Assembly: GCF_000003815.2 (NCBI RefSeq)
Contig: NC_049979.1
Coordinates: forward strand, 19,585,686 to 19,649,685
From: Branchiostoma floridae
Taxonomy: Eukaryota > Chordata > Leptocardii > Amphioxiformes > Branchiostomatidae
Direction of reading: 5' to 3'
DNA length: 64,000 nucleotides
Shown: positions 36,979 through 51,300 of the stretch, piece by piece
How the letters are laid out: each line of letters begins with the position of its first letter
Numbering within the stretch: position 1 is the stretch's first letter
Made by a program: the position numbers and the translations under genes
The notes under the pieces: model-generated
What the model saw: the letters and a program-made list of their open reading frames with translations, nothing else
Told to the model about the DNA's origin: nothing
The model's database searches: none

Positions 36979-37523
36979 CAGTAGAAAAATATGGCCACAT
37001 GAAATTAACAAGTACGTAATGTGGTATGGCGATGATGCTTCTGTTCACTGGAAGCCAAAGATATCTGTTCACGATCACACTGTGACAGTACTAGTTTGAT
37101 AGAGTTGTTCTACGCTACATTCTTAGTGTTAGTGTGTTACCAAATTAGACTAAGCACTTAATGAAAATTTAGTGTAACCTAGAAATTGGCTACTTCAGTG
37201 GAGTGGTGCTTTATATAGCAAAACTGTACATGTAACTCGACCTTTGGCTGAAAGATTGCTTGCTTGTTTATTACATACATCATTCTTAATCCCGGAAATT
37301 TTCTTCTGTCTTCGAGTGAAAAAAATAACCAGGATGATACCTAGGCAGGCTAAGCAATATGACGCCGGGCCGAAATCGACCTTGTTTCTACCGGTAGTCG
37401 TATGACCTCGTTCATCGCAACAATGGTATTGCGCTGTAGTAAAAATGTTGTCTGTATTCTAATAAGTCGGACAACCTCTCTAGCCACCGACAATAGCAAG
37501 GGTGTTGCGCACGCGCAAAAAAA

Positions 37524-40500
37524 ATGTTGTCTGCATTTTTGGAGAAAAAAATGGCTGTAATTGTCAGCTGGATAGTTGAGTCCGTCCTGGAGATTTTGCA
37601 GATCTCCGGGCTGACTCTGCAAACAATTCTCGTCTTCTGTGTGGCCTTCCTCATTGCGTGCACGTTCTTGTTAAAGCGCCCCAGGAACCTGCCACCTTAC
37701 CCGGCAGGACGCGTGCCTGTTCTCGGGCACCTCCTCGCCTTGGGCCGAGCGCCTCACCTCACGCTGACGGCGTGGAGGCGGCAGTACGGGGACGTCTTCA
37801 CCGTCAGGATGGGGATGGAAGATGTGGTGGTTCTGAACGGCTACACTGCCGTCAAGGATGCGCTCGTGGACATGTCCGAGCTGTTCGCGTCCAGGCCGCC
37901 AAACTACCTGTTCGATTTGACAGTTGGATTCGGAGAAGGTAAAATTTCAGTTCCTTTCACTTTAGTATATCGTCAGATTCGAAACTGCTAGTATTTGAGA
38001 GAGGCATTTGATATATCATACAGTACAATCACCTTCGTCAATAAGTTTATAGTTTGGGCATCGTTTATGGGTATTTTTTGTGACGTATGTAATTGAGAAA
38101 GAGAGGAACATTGACATATATGAATGTGAAAACCTAATTGGAATAGTCAACGAGAAAAGGGTATGATTCCTTGGACGGTAGATGAGGTGAATTTCATATC
38201 TACAGCATGCAATTGGAATTCAAAGATGACCAACATTAGACATAGATTAAGCAAATCACAACCTCATTTGCATAATTGATGGGAAGGAAATGGCTTCTTT
38301 CCTTAAGTATGATTTCCATACGTTAAACAACTTGCGTTCTTCGGTTGGAGAGGATGATTAATTGATGGACATGGACATGAGGACCTTATCTGCAGAATTA
38401 AGGATACTGGGCATTTATAATATGTCACTAGAAAAGAGCAAACATCATTTGACAAAGGTATGAGATCGTGTATCCTATTTATGTCATTTCTTTGTTCCTG
38501 AAGACATTGTTACTGCACGTTGGGGGAGCAAGTTCAGACAGAGACGGAGGTTTGCTACCACGGCGTTAAGGAACCTCGGCATGAAGGTCGGCACTGGCAG
38601 CATTGAAGAGAAAATCCGAGAGGAAGCTATACGTCTCCGCAACAGGGTAAGATCAGAGTAAAGTAGGGATGATTTGGCTTCTCTGTACGATACAGTGTGC
38701 CGAAATATTTCTTTAAAATGAACTGTGCTGCTTGCAAGATTCTGAATTTTTAAGCCCTAGCGTCTGATGGAAAACTCGCTAATTTTTTGACGAAGGAAAT
38801 CTATTTAGGTTGCAGAATACGAGGGAAAACCTATTGATATCGCCCATGGTATCAACGTGGCGGTCGCGAACGTCATCTGCTCCATGACGTTCGGAAAGCG
38901 CTACGACTACGAGGATGAAACGTTCCGGGAGCTCTCTGAGGCGGTTGTGACAATAATGTCTGAGCTTGGAGCGGGGCAGATTATCAGTGTCTTCCCCCTG
39001 TTACGGTTTGTTCCAGGAGGTCAGTACTTTAACTAGCTATAGTAGGCTTCGAATCCTTTGAAGAGCGTTTCATATTGACTATCTTTGGGCCGAATGCACT
39101 ACAACCTTCTTCAAGTTTGGATGACCGATCGCTTAGACGTATGACACGTGGCGTTCAGCAATCAATGAGAAGTGTTCGGAAGTTTATATATACCCGCCTC
39201 TTGTGATTTCTGGTCCGTATGGCCGTATGTAGATGGTCTTTTTACTGACCGAGGTATTGGTCATTAAAATCAGATGAAGACGTTGTAGCATAGAGTGCCG
39301 AATTTTGTTGGTAATCACAACACACACATATACATTTTCATGCTTTAGTTTTCCATAATGTCAGAAAGTATTACTTTGCCGATACATTGTGTACATCAAT
39401 ATATCAAAATCCCCATGTACAGTGAACCGAGCCAGCTACAGTGTATCTGGACAACTGGCGAAGATCCAAAAGGTGTTGAGGGAAGAAATGTCTCGCCATC
39501 GAGAACACCTGGATCACGAGAACCCACGAGACTTCCTCGACTTCTGCCTGCTGGAGCTGGAACTGCAGGAAAAGGTGGCTGGTCTGACGGAAGAGAACGT
39601 CCTGTATATGACACAGAACCTTTTCTTCGGTGGAACAGACACGACCACCAACACATTGCTGTGGAGTCTACTCTACATGATTTTGAACCCAGACATCCAA
39701 AAGAAGGTACTCATCAGCATCAAATGTTATACCCTGTTTTTCCATGTCAAATTCCATTTCCATTCCGTCTGGCAAAAAAGTAAAGATCACAATTTACGTT
39801 AAATCTAGGATACAGTCATTTTTAAACTTCATATTCCCTTCCTCTGTAGCCCTACTGGCTGCCAAATACACATTTTTCTGTATTTTTTTTTTCGACTTCT
39901 ATACGATGATTTTAAGGATGACTTCAATACAATACCAACTTAAAGTAACTTTGCTTCGACAGGCACAAGAGGAGCTTGATGCCGTTGTTGGTGAGAGTCT
40001 GCCCACCCTGTCCCACCGTTCCCAGCTGCACTACGTGAACGCCTGCCTGTTGGAGGTCATGAGGATCCGCCATATCGGGCCTCTTGCCGTTCCCCACGCC
40101 ACCACAGACACGGTCAAAGTGAAGGAGTACGACATCGCTAAGGGAACCCAGGTATTGCTACTGTATAAGATCAAAAGTTCTGTAACGTTTCAAAATGGTC
40201 CATTCACTTTAAACTAGCCACATGGTCATGAGTTAATGGCTTCTTCTGATCAATTCTTGAAACTTTATAGTATACGTATTATATCAACATATTTTTATGA
40301 GACGGGAGAAGCGGTTCTTTCAACCCTTCGTTTGGTTTGCATGGATGCATGCGTGGATGCATGGATCGGTCAATTTAACCAAACCCTTCTAATAGCCCTT
40401 CTATACGCCCAATTGCGCCAGCGTGGCCGAGCGGTCTACAGCACGATATCAATTGGAGCAGTTTGCTTCTCCAACCGTAGATCGTGGGTTCGAACCCCGC

Positions 40501-41660
40501 TTGCAAATTTTTTTTCTTTGTTAGACAAATCTCATGTAGTGTTTTTTTAATAGAAGATAGACCAATTCAGTAATTCGATGTTTAAAAACTCTTTTTTCGT
40601 GTGATTTGTTTAACATCCAGGCTTTTTCCAAAATACGCACCGGCCAGCTTTTTTCAGAAGCTTTCTTGTTCCTCTTGGATCCAGGTACTACCGAACTTGC
40701 ACTCCCTCCACATGGACCCCGCCTACTGGCCTGATCCGGACCGGTTTGACCCCGTAAGATTCCTGGACGCGGAAGGGAACGTCATCAACAAGCCTGAGTC
40801 CTTCATGCCTTTTTCTGGAGGTAATTATCAGATTACTGTTAGGCGTATTTGACCGCAGTATCCCTCTGTCTCGGAAGACAATGGTAGACAGACAGGGTGG
40901 GTTTTTAAGGCGACCCGTCTGCCTGGCCTGCACTTGGTTTTTTTAAGGTGAAGGAGGGGTGTGCACTTCCTTATCCACCCTCTACTCCACTGGCGCACTA
41001 TACATATATAAGTCCTACAGGGGCAACTGTTTGCATTGTATAAGACGGCCCCCGCAGTGGATGAAGGTTTGTTATTTGGAGTTTCCGTCTCCTAGGAGGA
41101 CTTCCGACCAAGCATGCAAGGGGTTCCTCCTACCCCTGACTCATGTGTCATGGCGGGTGCGTCATGCCCGAACATGCCCCTATGACCTGTCACTGCCACA
41201 ATTCCTGTTACTGCCCCTAGCCGCAGCTAGGTACTCATTTTCACCTGAGTTAAGTGAGGAAAGTCGTGTAAAGTGCCTTTCCCAAGGACACAAGATCGGT
41301 GACACAGCAGACGGATTTGAACTCATGATCAGGACCTCTTGGGCCTGAGACCAATGCGCTGCTGATTGCACCACATGATCCCACCGCAGTGATGACTGCA
41401 GTAAGGATTACACCAAAATGTCAACATATTTCTATTCAACGATTTGCTGATCTTACGATTGAGCATTTTTTATACTTCCAGGCCGACGTGTGTGTCTTGG
41501 TGAGCAGCTGGCCAGGATGGAACTTTTCCTGTTCTTCTCGACTCTACTGCAGTCCTTCACCTTCAAGACGCCAGAGGGCGCCCCTCCTCCAAGCACTGAC
41601 GGCATCTTTGGGATAACATTGACACCGCATCCGTTCCAGCTTTGTGCAATACCACGTTAG
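37524..41660 (+). CDS. Cytochrome P450, CYP2 clan
   Basis: A haem monooxygenase of the ER membrane; substrate unknown. Seven exons join in phase to 518 residues: 37524-37938, 38504-38646, 38809-39019, 39423-39706, 39963-40151, 40685-40820, 41482-41660. The N-terminus is a hydrophobic anchor ([20 protein letters not shown]) followed by the proline hinge [17 protein letters not shown]. Exon 2 gives W[15 protein letters not shown] (C-helix). The I-helix is [14 protein letters not shown]. The K-helix ExxR is present (EVMR), then HATTDTV. The PERF-like region is DPVRFLD. The haem loop spans exons 6/7: [11 protein letters not shown], with the Cys ligand. Start at 37524 or the second Met at 37551 (better context AAAATGG). 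The closest families by feel are CYP2U/2-like. Confidence 0.95.
40416..40512 (+). tRNA. tRNA-Leu-like sequence, probably a pseudogene
   Basis: Perfect internal RNA polymerase III boxes: A box TGGCCGAGCGG at 40424-40434 and B box GGTTCGAACCC starting at 40488, then an eight-T terminator at 40508. The D arm resembles tRNA-Leu. The T arm pairs, but the 3' acceptor strand does not pair well with the 5' GCCAGCG. The middle forms unusual nested stems (CACGAT/ATCGTG enclosing TTGGAG/CTCCAA) in place of a normal anticodon arm. It may be a decayed intron-containing tRNA or the head of a SINE. It lies in P450 intron 5. Confidence 0.4.
41060..41383 (-). mobile_element. tRNA-derived SINE, minus orientation
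   Basis: Flanked by CCGCAGTG at 41052-41059 and 41384-41391. Read on the minus strand it begins with a tRNA-like head (A-box-like GTGGTGCAATCAGC, B-box-like AGTTCAAATCC), then TGTCCTTGGGAAAGGCACTT and GAGTACCTAGCTGCGGC. The same body occurs in the plus-strand copy at 53911-54430. Located in intron 6 of the P450. Confidence 0.8.
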
Positions 41661-42313
41661 TTTATTCTCTCATGGGAGTGTATTGTAGCCCCTTGAAAAC
41701 TAATGTTGTTTTTTTTACTATTCAAGAATGAGCCACAAAAATGAGCCACATTCACTGAGCAGCTAAAAATGTTGCATGTTTTATTACAATGTTACCTTTC
41801 TGCATCTTAGCTGCTTGTGCATTGGAAATAATGGTATCATTCCAAAATACAATTTGAACATAATTTCAGTCATATTTCCTGTTATTGTATATTGCTATAA
41901 TCAGGTCTAGGTCCGGACCTGAACCTGATCCTCTGGTCGTATGTTTTCCGTACTAGTACCTACTATTAATTAAGATACATGTACATATGTTTGCTTGTAA
42001 GGTAACTGTTTAAGTTCTCTGGACTTATTCACATGAACCAATAGTTTCTTCTTTTTAGACCTCTGGACATTTTTCTCAAATGAAAATAAAACATGATCTA
42101 TCAAATCTACTGGGTTTATAGCTACTGGTTTTGCAACTTTCTGGGGTATCTTTACATACAAAAGCATGTACAAATGTTGTCAATGCCTTGTGCTTTTGAG
42201 GCTGGAAAGAAAAAGAGATGACTGATCCCAATACACAACAAATTACCATGTAATCCTACAGCATACACATATGCATGGAATGGCCAAGTGGAACATATGT
42301 GCAAATGTAGATC
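41661..42313. other. Intergenic between convergent P450 and NUP133
   Basis: Holds the 3' UTRs of both genes. A degenerate piece of the 34562-34993 hAT-like MITE lies near 41905-41960 (GGTCCGGACCTGAACCTGAT). AATAAAACATG near 42086 is plus-oriented. No coding support. Confidence 0.5.
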
Positions 42314-45300
42314 TTACTCCTGAGCCATGACTCTCTGTATGTGTTCATATCCTGCTCTGACTAGATACTGGAAACTGGAGTTGTCTTTGAGACCTCCTAG
42401 TTCTTCTGAAGACAGGAGCACGTCTACATCAGGCAGGTACTCTTGTAGGTCCACACCTGAGGAAAACCAGTTTGTGTCAGAACATATCGGGTACACTGTA
42501 TACATACGTATAGATCATTCAAAATAACTTTCACATTACTTGCCATTGCATACATCTCTGACAGGCCACACCAGTTCAATTGTTACACATAATACATTTG
42601 TATTCTTTGGTTCAATGTAGAGTACAAGACTTGAACAAGTACAAGGGACTTGCAACTGTTGGTAACAAAGTGTGAACATCTTGAGGTAGATATACAATGT
42701 ATGCACCTATCGTTTTTTAATCAAAGGCAAGCAAATCTGAGAAGTAACACAAGAATTTGTGTAGCCAAAACATTGTTAAACTAGGAAATATAATAGTTTA
42801 AAGCTAATATCGCACTAACAAAGAGAACAAATGAAAAATAGCAACATGTACATGTAAGTACTTTTCGCCAGCCTACCATTTTTGAATGCCAGCTGCACAG
42901 TTTTGAAGAACACTGTGTGACTACTGGCAAACAGGGGCTCATCTGTGGAAATACTGGACCAGCTGAAACAAGAGATTTTTATCAATTATTCACAATTGAA
43001 AATGGCAAAAATACAATATTTGCTACCCATTCAAGCAAAACCATAAGCATATGAATATATTTATCAAGAAATACACACTGAATTATAATATCTAAATGTG
43101 TATTTTAATGCCAGTTTTCCTCATACATTTTGGGATTACAACTTTCTATGCTTGCCAACACAATCAATCTGTGTACAAAATGTGCAGCTATGTTTATATA
43201 TATATCCTCCTTCTGTATGAGAATGTGCTGCTATGTTTACTTACTCATCCCTCAGCAGTGCTCTACCCCATATGTGAAGCTTTAGACCTTCATAAGCTGG
43301 ATCATCCTGGTAGTAAAATAAGGATATTCATAATTCAGCATTTGATACATTTCCACAGAATCAATGCCACAATTTATTGAATATCAAGGCAAGGACAATA
43401 AGGATACATGTATCTCCTTTACGCAATAAATCATAGTCAATGTTTTTGCTTCAGAACCTTTAAACTTGATAATTATTGTGTGCTAACAGAAAGTTTCTAT
43501 GTACGTGCTACAACCTACCTCATCAATATACTGCATTAGATCCAGGGCCTTGTTGAAGTCATATTCATTGGCTCTGTCATTTTCTGGTCCAACATACAAC
43601 TGTAAAAATTGTGCCAACATTCTTAAAGTGGTATTGAACACAGACATCAATGAATGCTGATAACAAAAACATACTAGAAAGATGGCAAAATGAATAAAAC
43701 AAGCTCTCATACCTGTATCAGATCATGTGGAGCTAGTACAGGCATGTTGTCTGGTTCCAAACCTTTGCTCTAGAAATACAAAATAAATGGTTTAGGTCAG
43801 CACTCAGCAATAATAAACCATGCCACTGATCCCTTTGCATGCTAAGAGAAACTGAGAAACCTGGGTAATGCAGGGGGCAAGCAAGTCGTTACCATGATGA
43901 CCTAGATGTAGACCTGACCAGACACAGTGCGCATACATCCCATACACAATGCAAGGGTAATGTGTCATATTTAGCATTTCCCTTATCCATCATCCAAGGC
44001 CTATAGGAACACCTACATGTATATTACAAACTGTATTATCCTAGAATTAAAGAACATCAAGGTAGCATTTTCCTACCACACAAATACAAAACAGCCACCC
44101 TACTACACAGGTCAACAAACTACGGTATATTGAGGGGTACAATGACATGAAGGTTAAACATGCATGTGAAGCAAGTTTACTTCCATCATCAACACATGTC
44201 AGCTGCAGAACACCTGCTCACCTGCAGCACTTCTGCAGGTAGGTTCTCCTGGAAAAACAGCAGCTGCAGCTCATTGTTGATTGCTGTAAAAAAACAAATA
44301 AAGATGCCTTTAGATTCTTACTGGAAGGATATTCCAATGGTAAAACAAGATATACTGAATATTCTTTAGAATGATAACTTGGAGACAGTCATGATACTAA
44401 CAGTTGCATCACAACAATTATTGTTTTTATTTGGTGATATGAACTTGACATAACATAAACAATTGCAAAAATTACGTTGAGTAACAATTCTTATGATAGT
44501 AAGATGTTAAATGAAGTATCAAAAACAGGTATTTACCTCCTACTTGCTGTTGTATCGAGTCCTGTGGTTGGTCAGATGCTAGAGCTGCCAGTTTGCTGAT
44601 ACTCAACAGAGTCTGTAAACAACATGTGACAGACAATATTAGAATGGATAGATAAAACAGAAATGTAAATATGAAATGGTTTGAAAATGTCATCATAAGC
44701 AGTTCATAACCTTAGTACAATGCTTAACTTTCTTCCAACACAAAAGTACATATGGATCAAATTTTCAACAACCACTGTGGCCTTATTCAGGATCAATACT
44801 GATGACCGATCACTTCAGAAGGTAAATTCGCAAGTTCCTAACCTTCTTTTTTGCAGCATATTTGGTCTCCCTCTCTGCCAACTTCCTCAGAGTTGAATGT
44901 GCCTGAAAGTAAAAATGTACAGGCAATTTATCAACATGCAAGGAACAAGACTAACATTTCCATAAACATGACAGCAATATGACTGGAAATCAAAAAACTG
45001 AAGAGTAACAAATTCTATCATGCACAATTTTCACAAGACCTGTCCTTGGTGCTGAACTACTTTCAAATTGTGCATCTAACTCAAACTGAATAACATTTTG
45101 ACAGATACTACCTATTCTTTCCAGTGACAATCAGAATAGCCTAGTACTAGTTGAATGCACTGTCCTTGGTCCTGAATAACATGCACATTGGCTATGCCAC
45201 AGAATATCAACACTGATCCTGTCCAAGGCTTTATGTCAGTACTGCCCAAGCTTTTGATTGTACTGAAATGCAATAACTTTAATATACATAAACTGAAAGA

Positions 45301-48300
45301 TTTGACAATATTGAAATGTATTCAAACTTGTCCTGTCCTTGGTGCTGAACAACATTCATACAATGACTATGCCAAATAAAGTTCACATTGATTGTTTTTA
45401 ATAATATGACATTTTCACTGACACTGCCTCACCTTTTGACACATGAATCTTGATACTTTTATTCTACTGACATAAAATAACTCTGCTGTACACATACTGA
45501 AAAATCTTATATTCACAATATACAAGACTTTATTGCTGGCACAATTGTCATAGATTCACAAGATATGTTTGAAAGACCTTGTCCCATTGGCTGGTGTTGA
45601 TGTCATGCAGCCAGCTCAAGTGCCCATGGGAAGCCAGGAACTGGGCCAGCTCGGCATTCTGGGAGGACGGCTGGGACAACAGCTTCCCTCGCTTTCCTAA
45701 TAAGGCAATTCAAACTAGTACAGTTACAAAATTCTAATAACAAGAAAAAAATATTCCAATAGGGTGAGTTGAACAAATAGACGAATGTTATGAAATGTGT
45801 ATTTTGGTGGATTAGGTGATCTGGCAGTATGTACACACACTACCATATTGTAAATGTAAGGATACTTCAGCTCACCTGTATCCATGTACCACTTGAACAG
45901 GAAGTCAGAGAAACCCTGAAAATGTCGGAAAACACAACATTTTGAGAAATATGTATCCATAGCCTAATAGCACTGCTGTCATTTAACAAATCTAAAAAAA
46001 AAAAATCAGAAAAATTGTTTAACATTGGTTGACAAATCCATCTTTTATACAGGATACACCAACTAAAAACGAATGTTTTGCTGAGATGTGTTTAAGTAGT
46101 TACTGCAAATGCAGAAATGTTCACAGTGGATTAATGTTCGCAGTTTTCGCGGTGACCACTGCACCGCGACTGCAGTCTATGGTGTTATCGCAAACTTAAA
46201 TCCACCGCGAAAAGTCATTTTACCCGCTCACCTCACCGGTCCCATAGCCTCACCGGCCGCGAAATTAAATCCCCTGCGAACTTAAATGCATTTACAGTAT
46301 TTGCTACAAATGAACAAAAACAAGTGTAAAACAACAGCTCACCTTGTCAGCAAACTGCACCATGTACCTCTCCAGCCTCTCCTGGTTGTCAGTGTCCTCA
46401 CACAGCTGGACCAGCACACTGAAGTCACAGTACTTCTCAGCCAGGGAGGCTGCCCGCTCGTGCTGTCCTGCCTCAACTATGCAGCATACAAACATCGTGA
46501 AGCAGTTCCAAAAACATGATTGCTCAGGCACTTAACAGTACATCTCTAACTAAATCCATCTCAACTTATGAAATTCAACAGATAGGCCAAAATGACAAGG
46601 TATCTAAATTTTGAACATTTTAATAGCTCTCGTTACAAGTTGAACTTGTATAACACCTATGCTCACTTAAACCACCATGACATCAAAACCATCTTGTTAT
46701 CAAGTGCTTTTCTGTACTTCATATATATTTTGGCTTAACCTTCTCCAAGTTGAATTGTACTGTTACTTTGTAATCAGTTGGAAATGCATCAGAGAGAGTT
46801 GATCTGCTGGAACCTATCCTAAAGGATGATAAAGGAAATACGAGGGGCGTGCAATAAGTAATGGTCCTGACCCACTTCCAGTTGTCTGATCTAAATGAAA
46901 TTTTGTATGTGTAATAATTCATATCTCTATGGGTTATGTTGCAAAAGACAGCTCTGAACTAATTGTGGTTTCTGATTTACTGGTGTTTGAACTTAGTCAG
47001 GTGCGAAATGGACCAGGTGTGAAATGGAACCAGTTGAGTGTCGCGCAGTGATCCGGTTTTTGTATTTGAAAGGACGCACACCAAAGAAGACTTTTGATGA
47101 AATAAATGAAACTTATGGTGATGATGCCCCATCATATGACCTTGTAAAACGCTGGCATCCTGAATTCAAACGTGGCTGGAAGTCTGTGGAAACAGCTCCC
47201 AGACCTAGTCGTCCCTCTTGTGCCATTGATGAGGCATCAGTTGGAGGACCAACCTGGGGTGTCCTACAAAATCGGTGTCCAGAGCTGCATCAAACGATGG
47301 GAGAAATGCATAACTCTGGGTGATTCCTATGAAGAGAAAGACTAATAACTGTGCCAAGTTTCATTAATCTCCTGCTATGGGAAATGGGTCAGGACCATTA
47401 CTAATTGCACGCCCCTCGTATTTTACAACTATTGGTGGTATACAAATGCACATGTATGATACCCTAATCAGAGTAAAACTATAATAACTATAAATGCTGG
47501 TTCACATTAGCAGTGATAGTACTACTAGACAATGAACATCACAGCAGCGATTCCCCTACGTACCCAGAGGTCTGATGTAAGCTGCCCTGTCTCCCTCGTA
47601 CTTCTCCTTGACATCCATGTAGTGCTGGTCCCCCTCCCCGTCCCCCAGGGACTCTAACTGACAGATGTACCCGTCCAACAACAGGTCTGTCAGCTCCATC
47701 AGCTGCTGGAAGAACGTTCCCCTGGTCTGCACGTCTGTAGCCTCCAGCAAGCCCTGTTCTACTGTCACCTCATGCTAGAACATTAAAAACATACACCATG
47801 TCCAAGCACTGTACACATCCAGCTGTTTTCATATCTAGCACTCTTTGGCGCTATTACAAGTGACTTTACTGGTAACACACCAAACATTGTTGTTTGATGT
47901 TAATGCAAAATCTGAAATTGTGGCAGATGGCAAAAGGTCAAGACGAGTCTGTCTTCCTTGTGATGTGTACTTTATACATTTTTACAGTCAATATGAATGA
48001 CTCATACTGTTGAACATGAGTTTACAAAGCATTATAGCCAATATTAGCCTAGTGGGAAACAGTTGCTGAAAGGAGACCTTTTTGTTGAAAAGTCTTCCAC
48101 ATTGTACCTTTTCATATGATTCTAGTATACAAGATCTGAGGCAAGATGTCACATACAGGCATCAAAGAAATCAAAGATAAACTTCAACTCATGCAAACAT
48201 ACAAATAGATACATCCTTTCCATCTGAAAACTATATTCCAAGAAACAAGCTTGTGCTACCAAGCGATTGTACTATACTAATGGTTTATTTACCTGTTTCT

Positions 48301-51300
48301 TGATGAGGGATCGCAGTCCTCTAGAGCCTGAAGAGGCTGAAGATTTTAGAAATATTACCAAAGGTTTAACAAAGACAATACATTGCAAATAAAATGTCAC
48401 CAACTAAAACTAACAACTGGACCATATATGTTATAACATGAAATGTATAACGTAAAAGATCAGATTATTAGAATTGAATGACAGATGAGTATTCTAAAAG
48501 CAGCTGTAGATATAATTTGAATATTCACCTGTCCATGGAATGTACTCTGGTTCCCTGACACCTGTGTCCACATGGGCCTGGTAAACAAGGTTTTTGGACT
48601 GACGCAGTTTCCTGGCTGCCTGTAACATGGCCTGGAAACAGACAAGAATATCAGTGTACATGTACATATAGTTAACATTTACATTTACATACTAAGTTAG
48701 TACTAACTAGATGCCTACTGCCTATATATGTATGATATACAATGTAGCTCTCTTAAATCATTACTTTTCTCTAATGTGAAAGATGAAAACCTAAAGCTTT
48801 GAAAATAGAAATAAATAGACTAAGAATCAAGCACATGAGAATATGCATAGCTTGTACTAGAGCCTCTATAGTCAGGGTTTGAAATTCATTTTTGGTTATA
48901 GGTGTACTGGGGTGCAACTAGCCTAAAAATATCAGTTTGGCGTTCTGTTCAAACTGTCTTTACCTGCATGATAGTGTTGACATTGGCCATAAGATTGACC
49001 ATATCTCTTGTGGACATGTCTCCAGCCATGGCATCTTCCTCATACTCAACAAGTGCCTCCAGAATGTCCTGGATCCGAGACACCTGTGACAAAAATAGAC
49101 AACAGGCCAAAAACTATGATCATGATACCTAAAGACCACTTCCAATACACAAAATTGCATTTAGTGAAAAAACTGAGGACCGACAGAGCAACAGAACAAT
49201 TTTCATTAATCTGCCAAGTATGGGGCTCAAGATAGATCAATGCTTAGGCCACACCAATTTAATTTCTTGGTTCACGGATTTTTCATAAAAAATATGGAGC
49301 GAGAGGGCGAAATAAAAATAAAAATTGTAAAATGGTTGGGGTAAAGGTCACGGCTAATCCAAAAGATAAAGAAAAAAGTTTTCAGCTTGAAAAAAGTGTA
49401 ACAGCACCTGTACCCACACTTTAAGGAGCTTATAATATAAAGGCCAATTTGCTACACCAGAAAGTTGGTGAATGGTTTCATTAATGGTGAAAATTTGCTG
49501 AGTAGTAATTTTTATTTTTATTTTTTTTTCCCAAAAAATAGGAGCGAGCGAATCCGTGAACCAAGAAATTAAATTGGTGTGGCCTTACTTCTCTGTAGAA
49601 GACATCCTGTGGGGTGAGTCCAGAAGGTGGAACAGCTTGTCCCCTCTGTTGTAAGACTCTCTTGATGGCAGCGTCCACCAGACTCGGATACCTAAGGATC
49701 AAGGATGGTATTCAATTTGCAGCCAACAGGATGTACATTTACGCATATAGCAAGATGATGTAAGACATTTGACCATCAAGCCAGTTGGCAATACATTTGT
49801 ACATGTAACAACTATCAACATACAGCAATACCAAAAAGCATGTCTATGGAGAATACAACACTGTACATTTGTGCATACTATACCAAGGTCCAGTCACATG
49901 GCAGAATTCCTCAAAGAAAATTATAAGGACAATTTCAATGTCTGAATCCAGTATTCGTATTGTTGACAGCACAAATACAAAGCATGTGCAAATTATTCTG
50001 CAGATGCTGTGCAGTATGCCTGTGTATGGGATACTGTAAAAAGGCAGAACCATTTGGAGTGATATTTCCCGGATTCTACAAAAGAATGCCTTACTGGGAG
50101 TGTTGGTTCCTGAGGGTGATGGCAGCCTGGAGTTTCTCAGCGTGTTCACACAGGAGGAGACGTGTAGGCATGAAGGTGTCCCTCACCATCACGGAGGTTA
50201 ACTAGGAGAGCACACAAGATTATGTTCTCTTCTGAAGTTATTTCTCAGGTAACTTTGAAATACAGTTTTTCTTACTAAGAAATATTCCAACATCTTTATT
50301 TTACTTACTGCATATTGACTCTCATTCACTGGCATCAGTAAATTTCTTAGAAAAAAACTGGAGTATTTTGTGTGTACCCTGTCCCAGATGCCCACAGTGT
50401 TGAGGAAGGTGACAAGGTAGTCATGGGCCTTCTGTTTGTCTTCCAGCTGGTGCAGCAGGATCAGAGAGCTGGAGGAGGAGCCAGCATCTGTGCAAACATA
50501 TGTACAACTGTCAATCACACTAGCTGGGGGAGGAGCCATCATCTGTACAAAGATATGAACAACTGTCAATCACACAGACTGGAGGAGCCAGCATCTGTAC
50601 AAACATATGAACAACTGTCAATCAAACTAGCTGGAGGAGGAGCCATCATCTGTACAAAGTTATGAACAACTGTCAATCACACAGTCTGGAGGAGGAGCCA
50701 GCATCTGTGCAAATGTATGAACAACTGTCAATCACACAAGCTGGAGGAGGAGCCAGCATCTGTACAAACACATGAACAACTGTCAATCACACTAGCTGGG
50801 GGAGGAGCCAGCATCTGTACAAAGATATGAACTGTCAATGACACAAACTGGAGGAGGAGCCAATATCTATACAAACATATAACAGGCTCCGCTTTAAGTT
50901 CGGAATTCCACTTTTCCCATTTTGACAAGTGCTAATATTTTCAGTATAAAAGCACCTGGTCCAAAAGTCTTTACATATGATTGACAAGTATGATGAACAG
51001 TTGTAAAATATGACAATAACTTTCATGAATATTCATTTTGAAAATTTTCTTCCTGCAGAACTTTTAAACATCTATCAATCACACAAGGTACAAATACCTG
51101 TCAATCAAACTAGCTTGAGGAGCTACATGTGTAGCAACAATACAGCGGTACAATGACCATCAAGTTAAATACTCCTTTGGCTGTTCAAAAAAGAATTACA
51201 GGCAAATCCAACACCGTAAAATATAAGCTTAATGATCAAAGTGTCAAACAAAATCATTACACATGTTGCGCTCCAAGATTCTCCATTATGGATAGTAAAT

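Noticed and set aside
39396-39656. Minus-strand frame opposite the P450 I-helix exon
   Set aside because: Shadow of the real exon; no splice sites or family match.
50468-50885. Minisatellite as coding repeats of Nup133
   Set aside because: The frame needed for extension meets stop codons in the repeat units; only the first unit is exonic.
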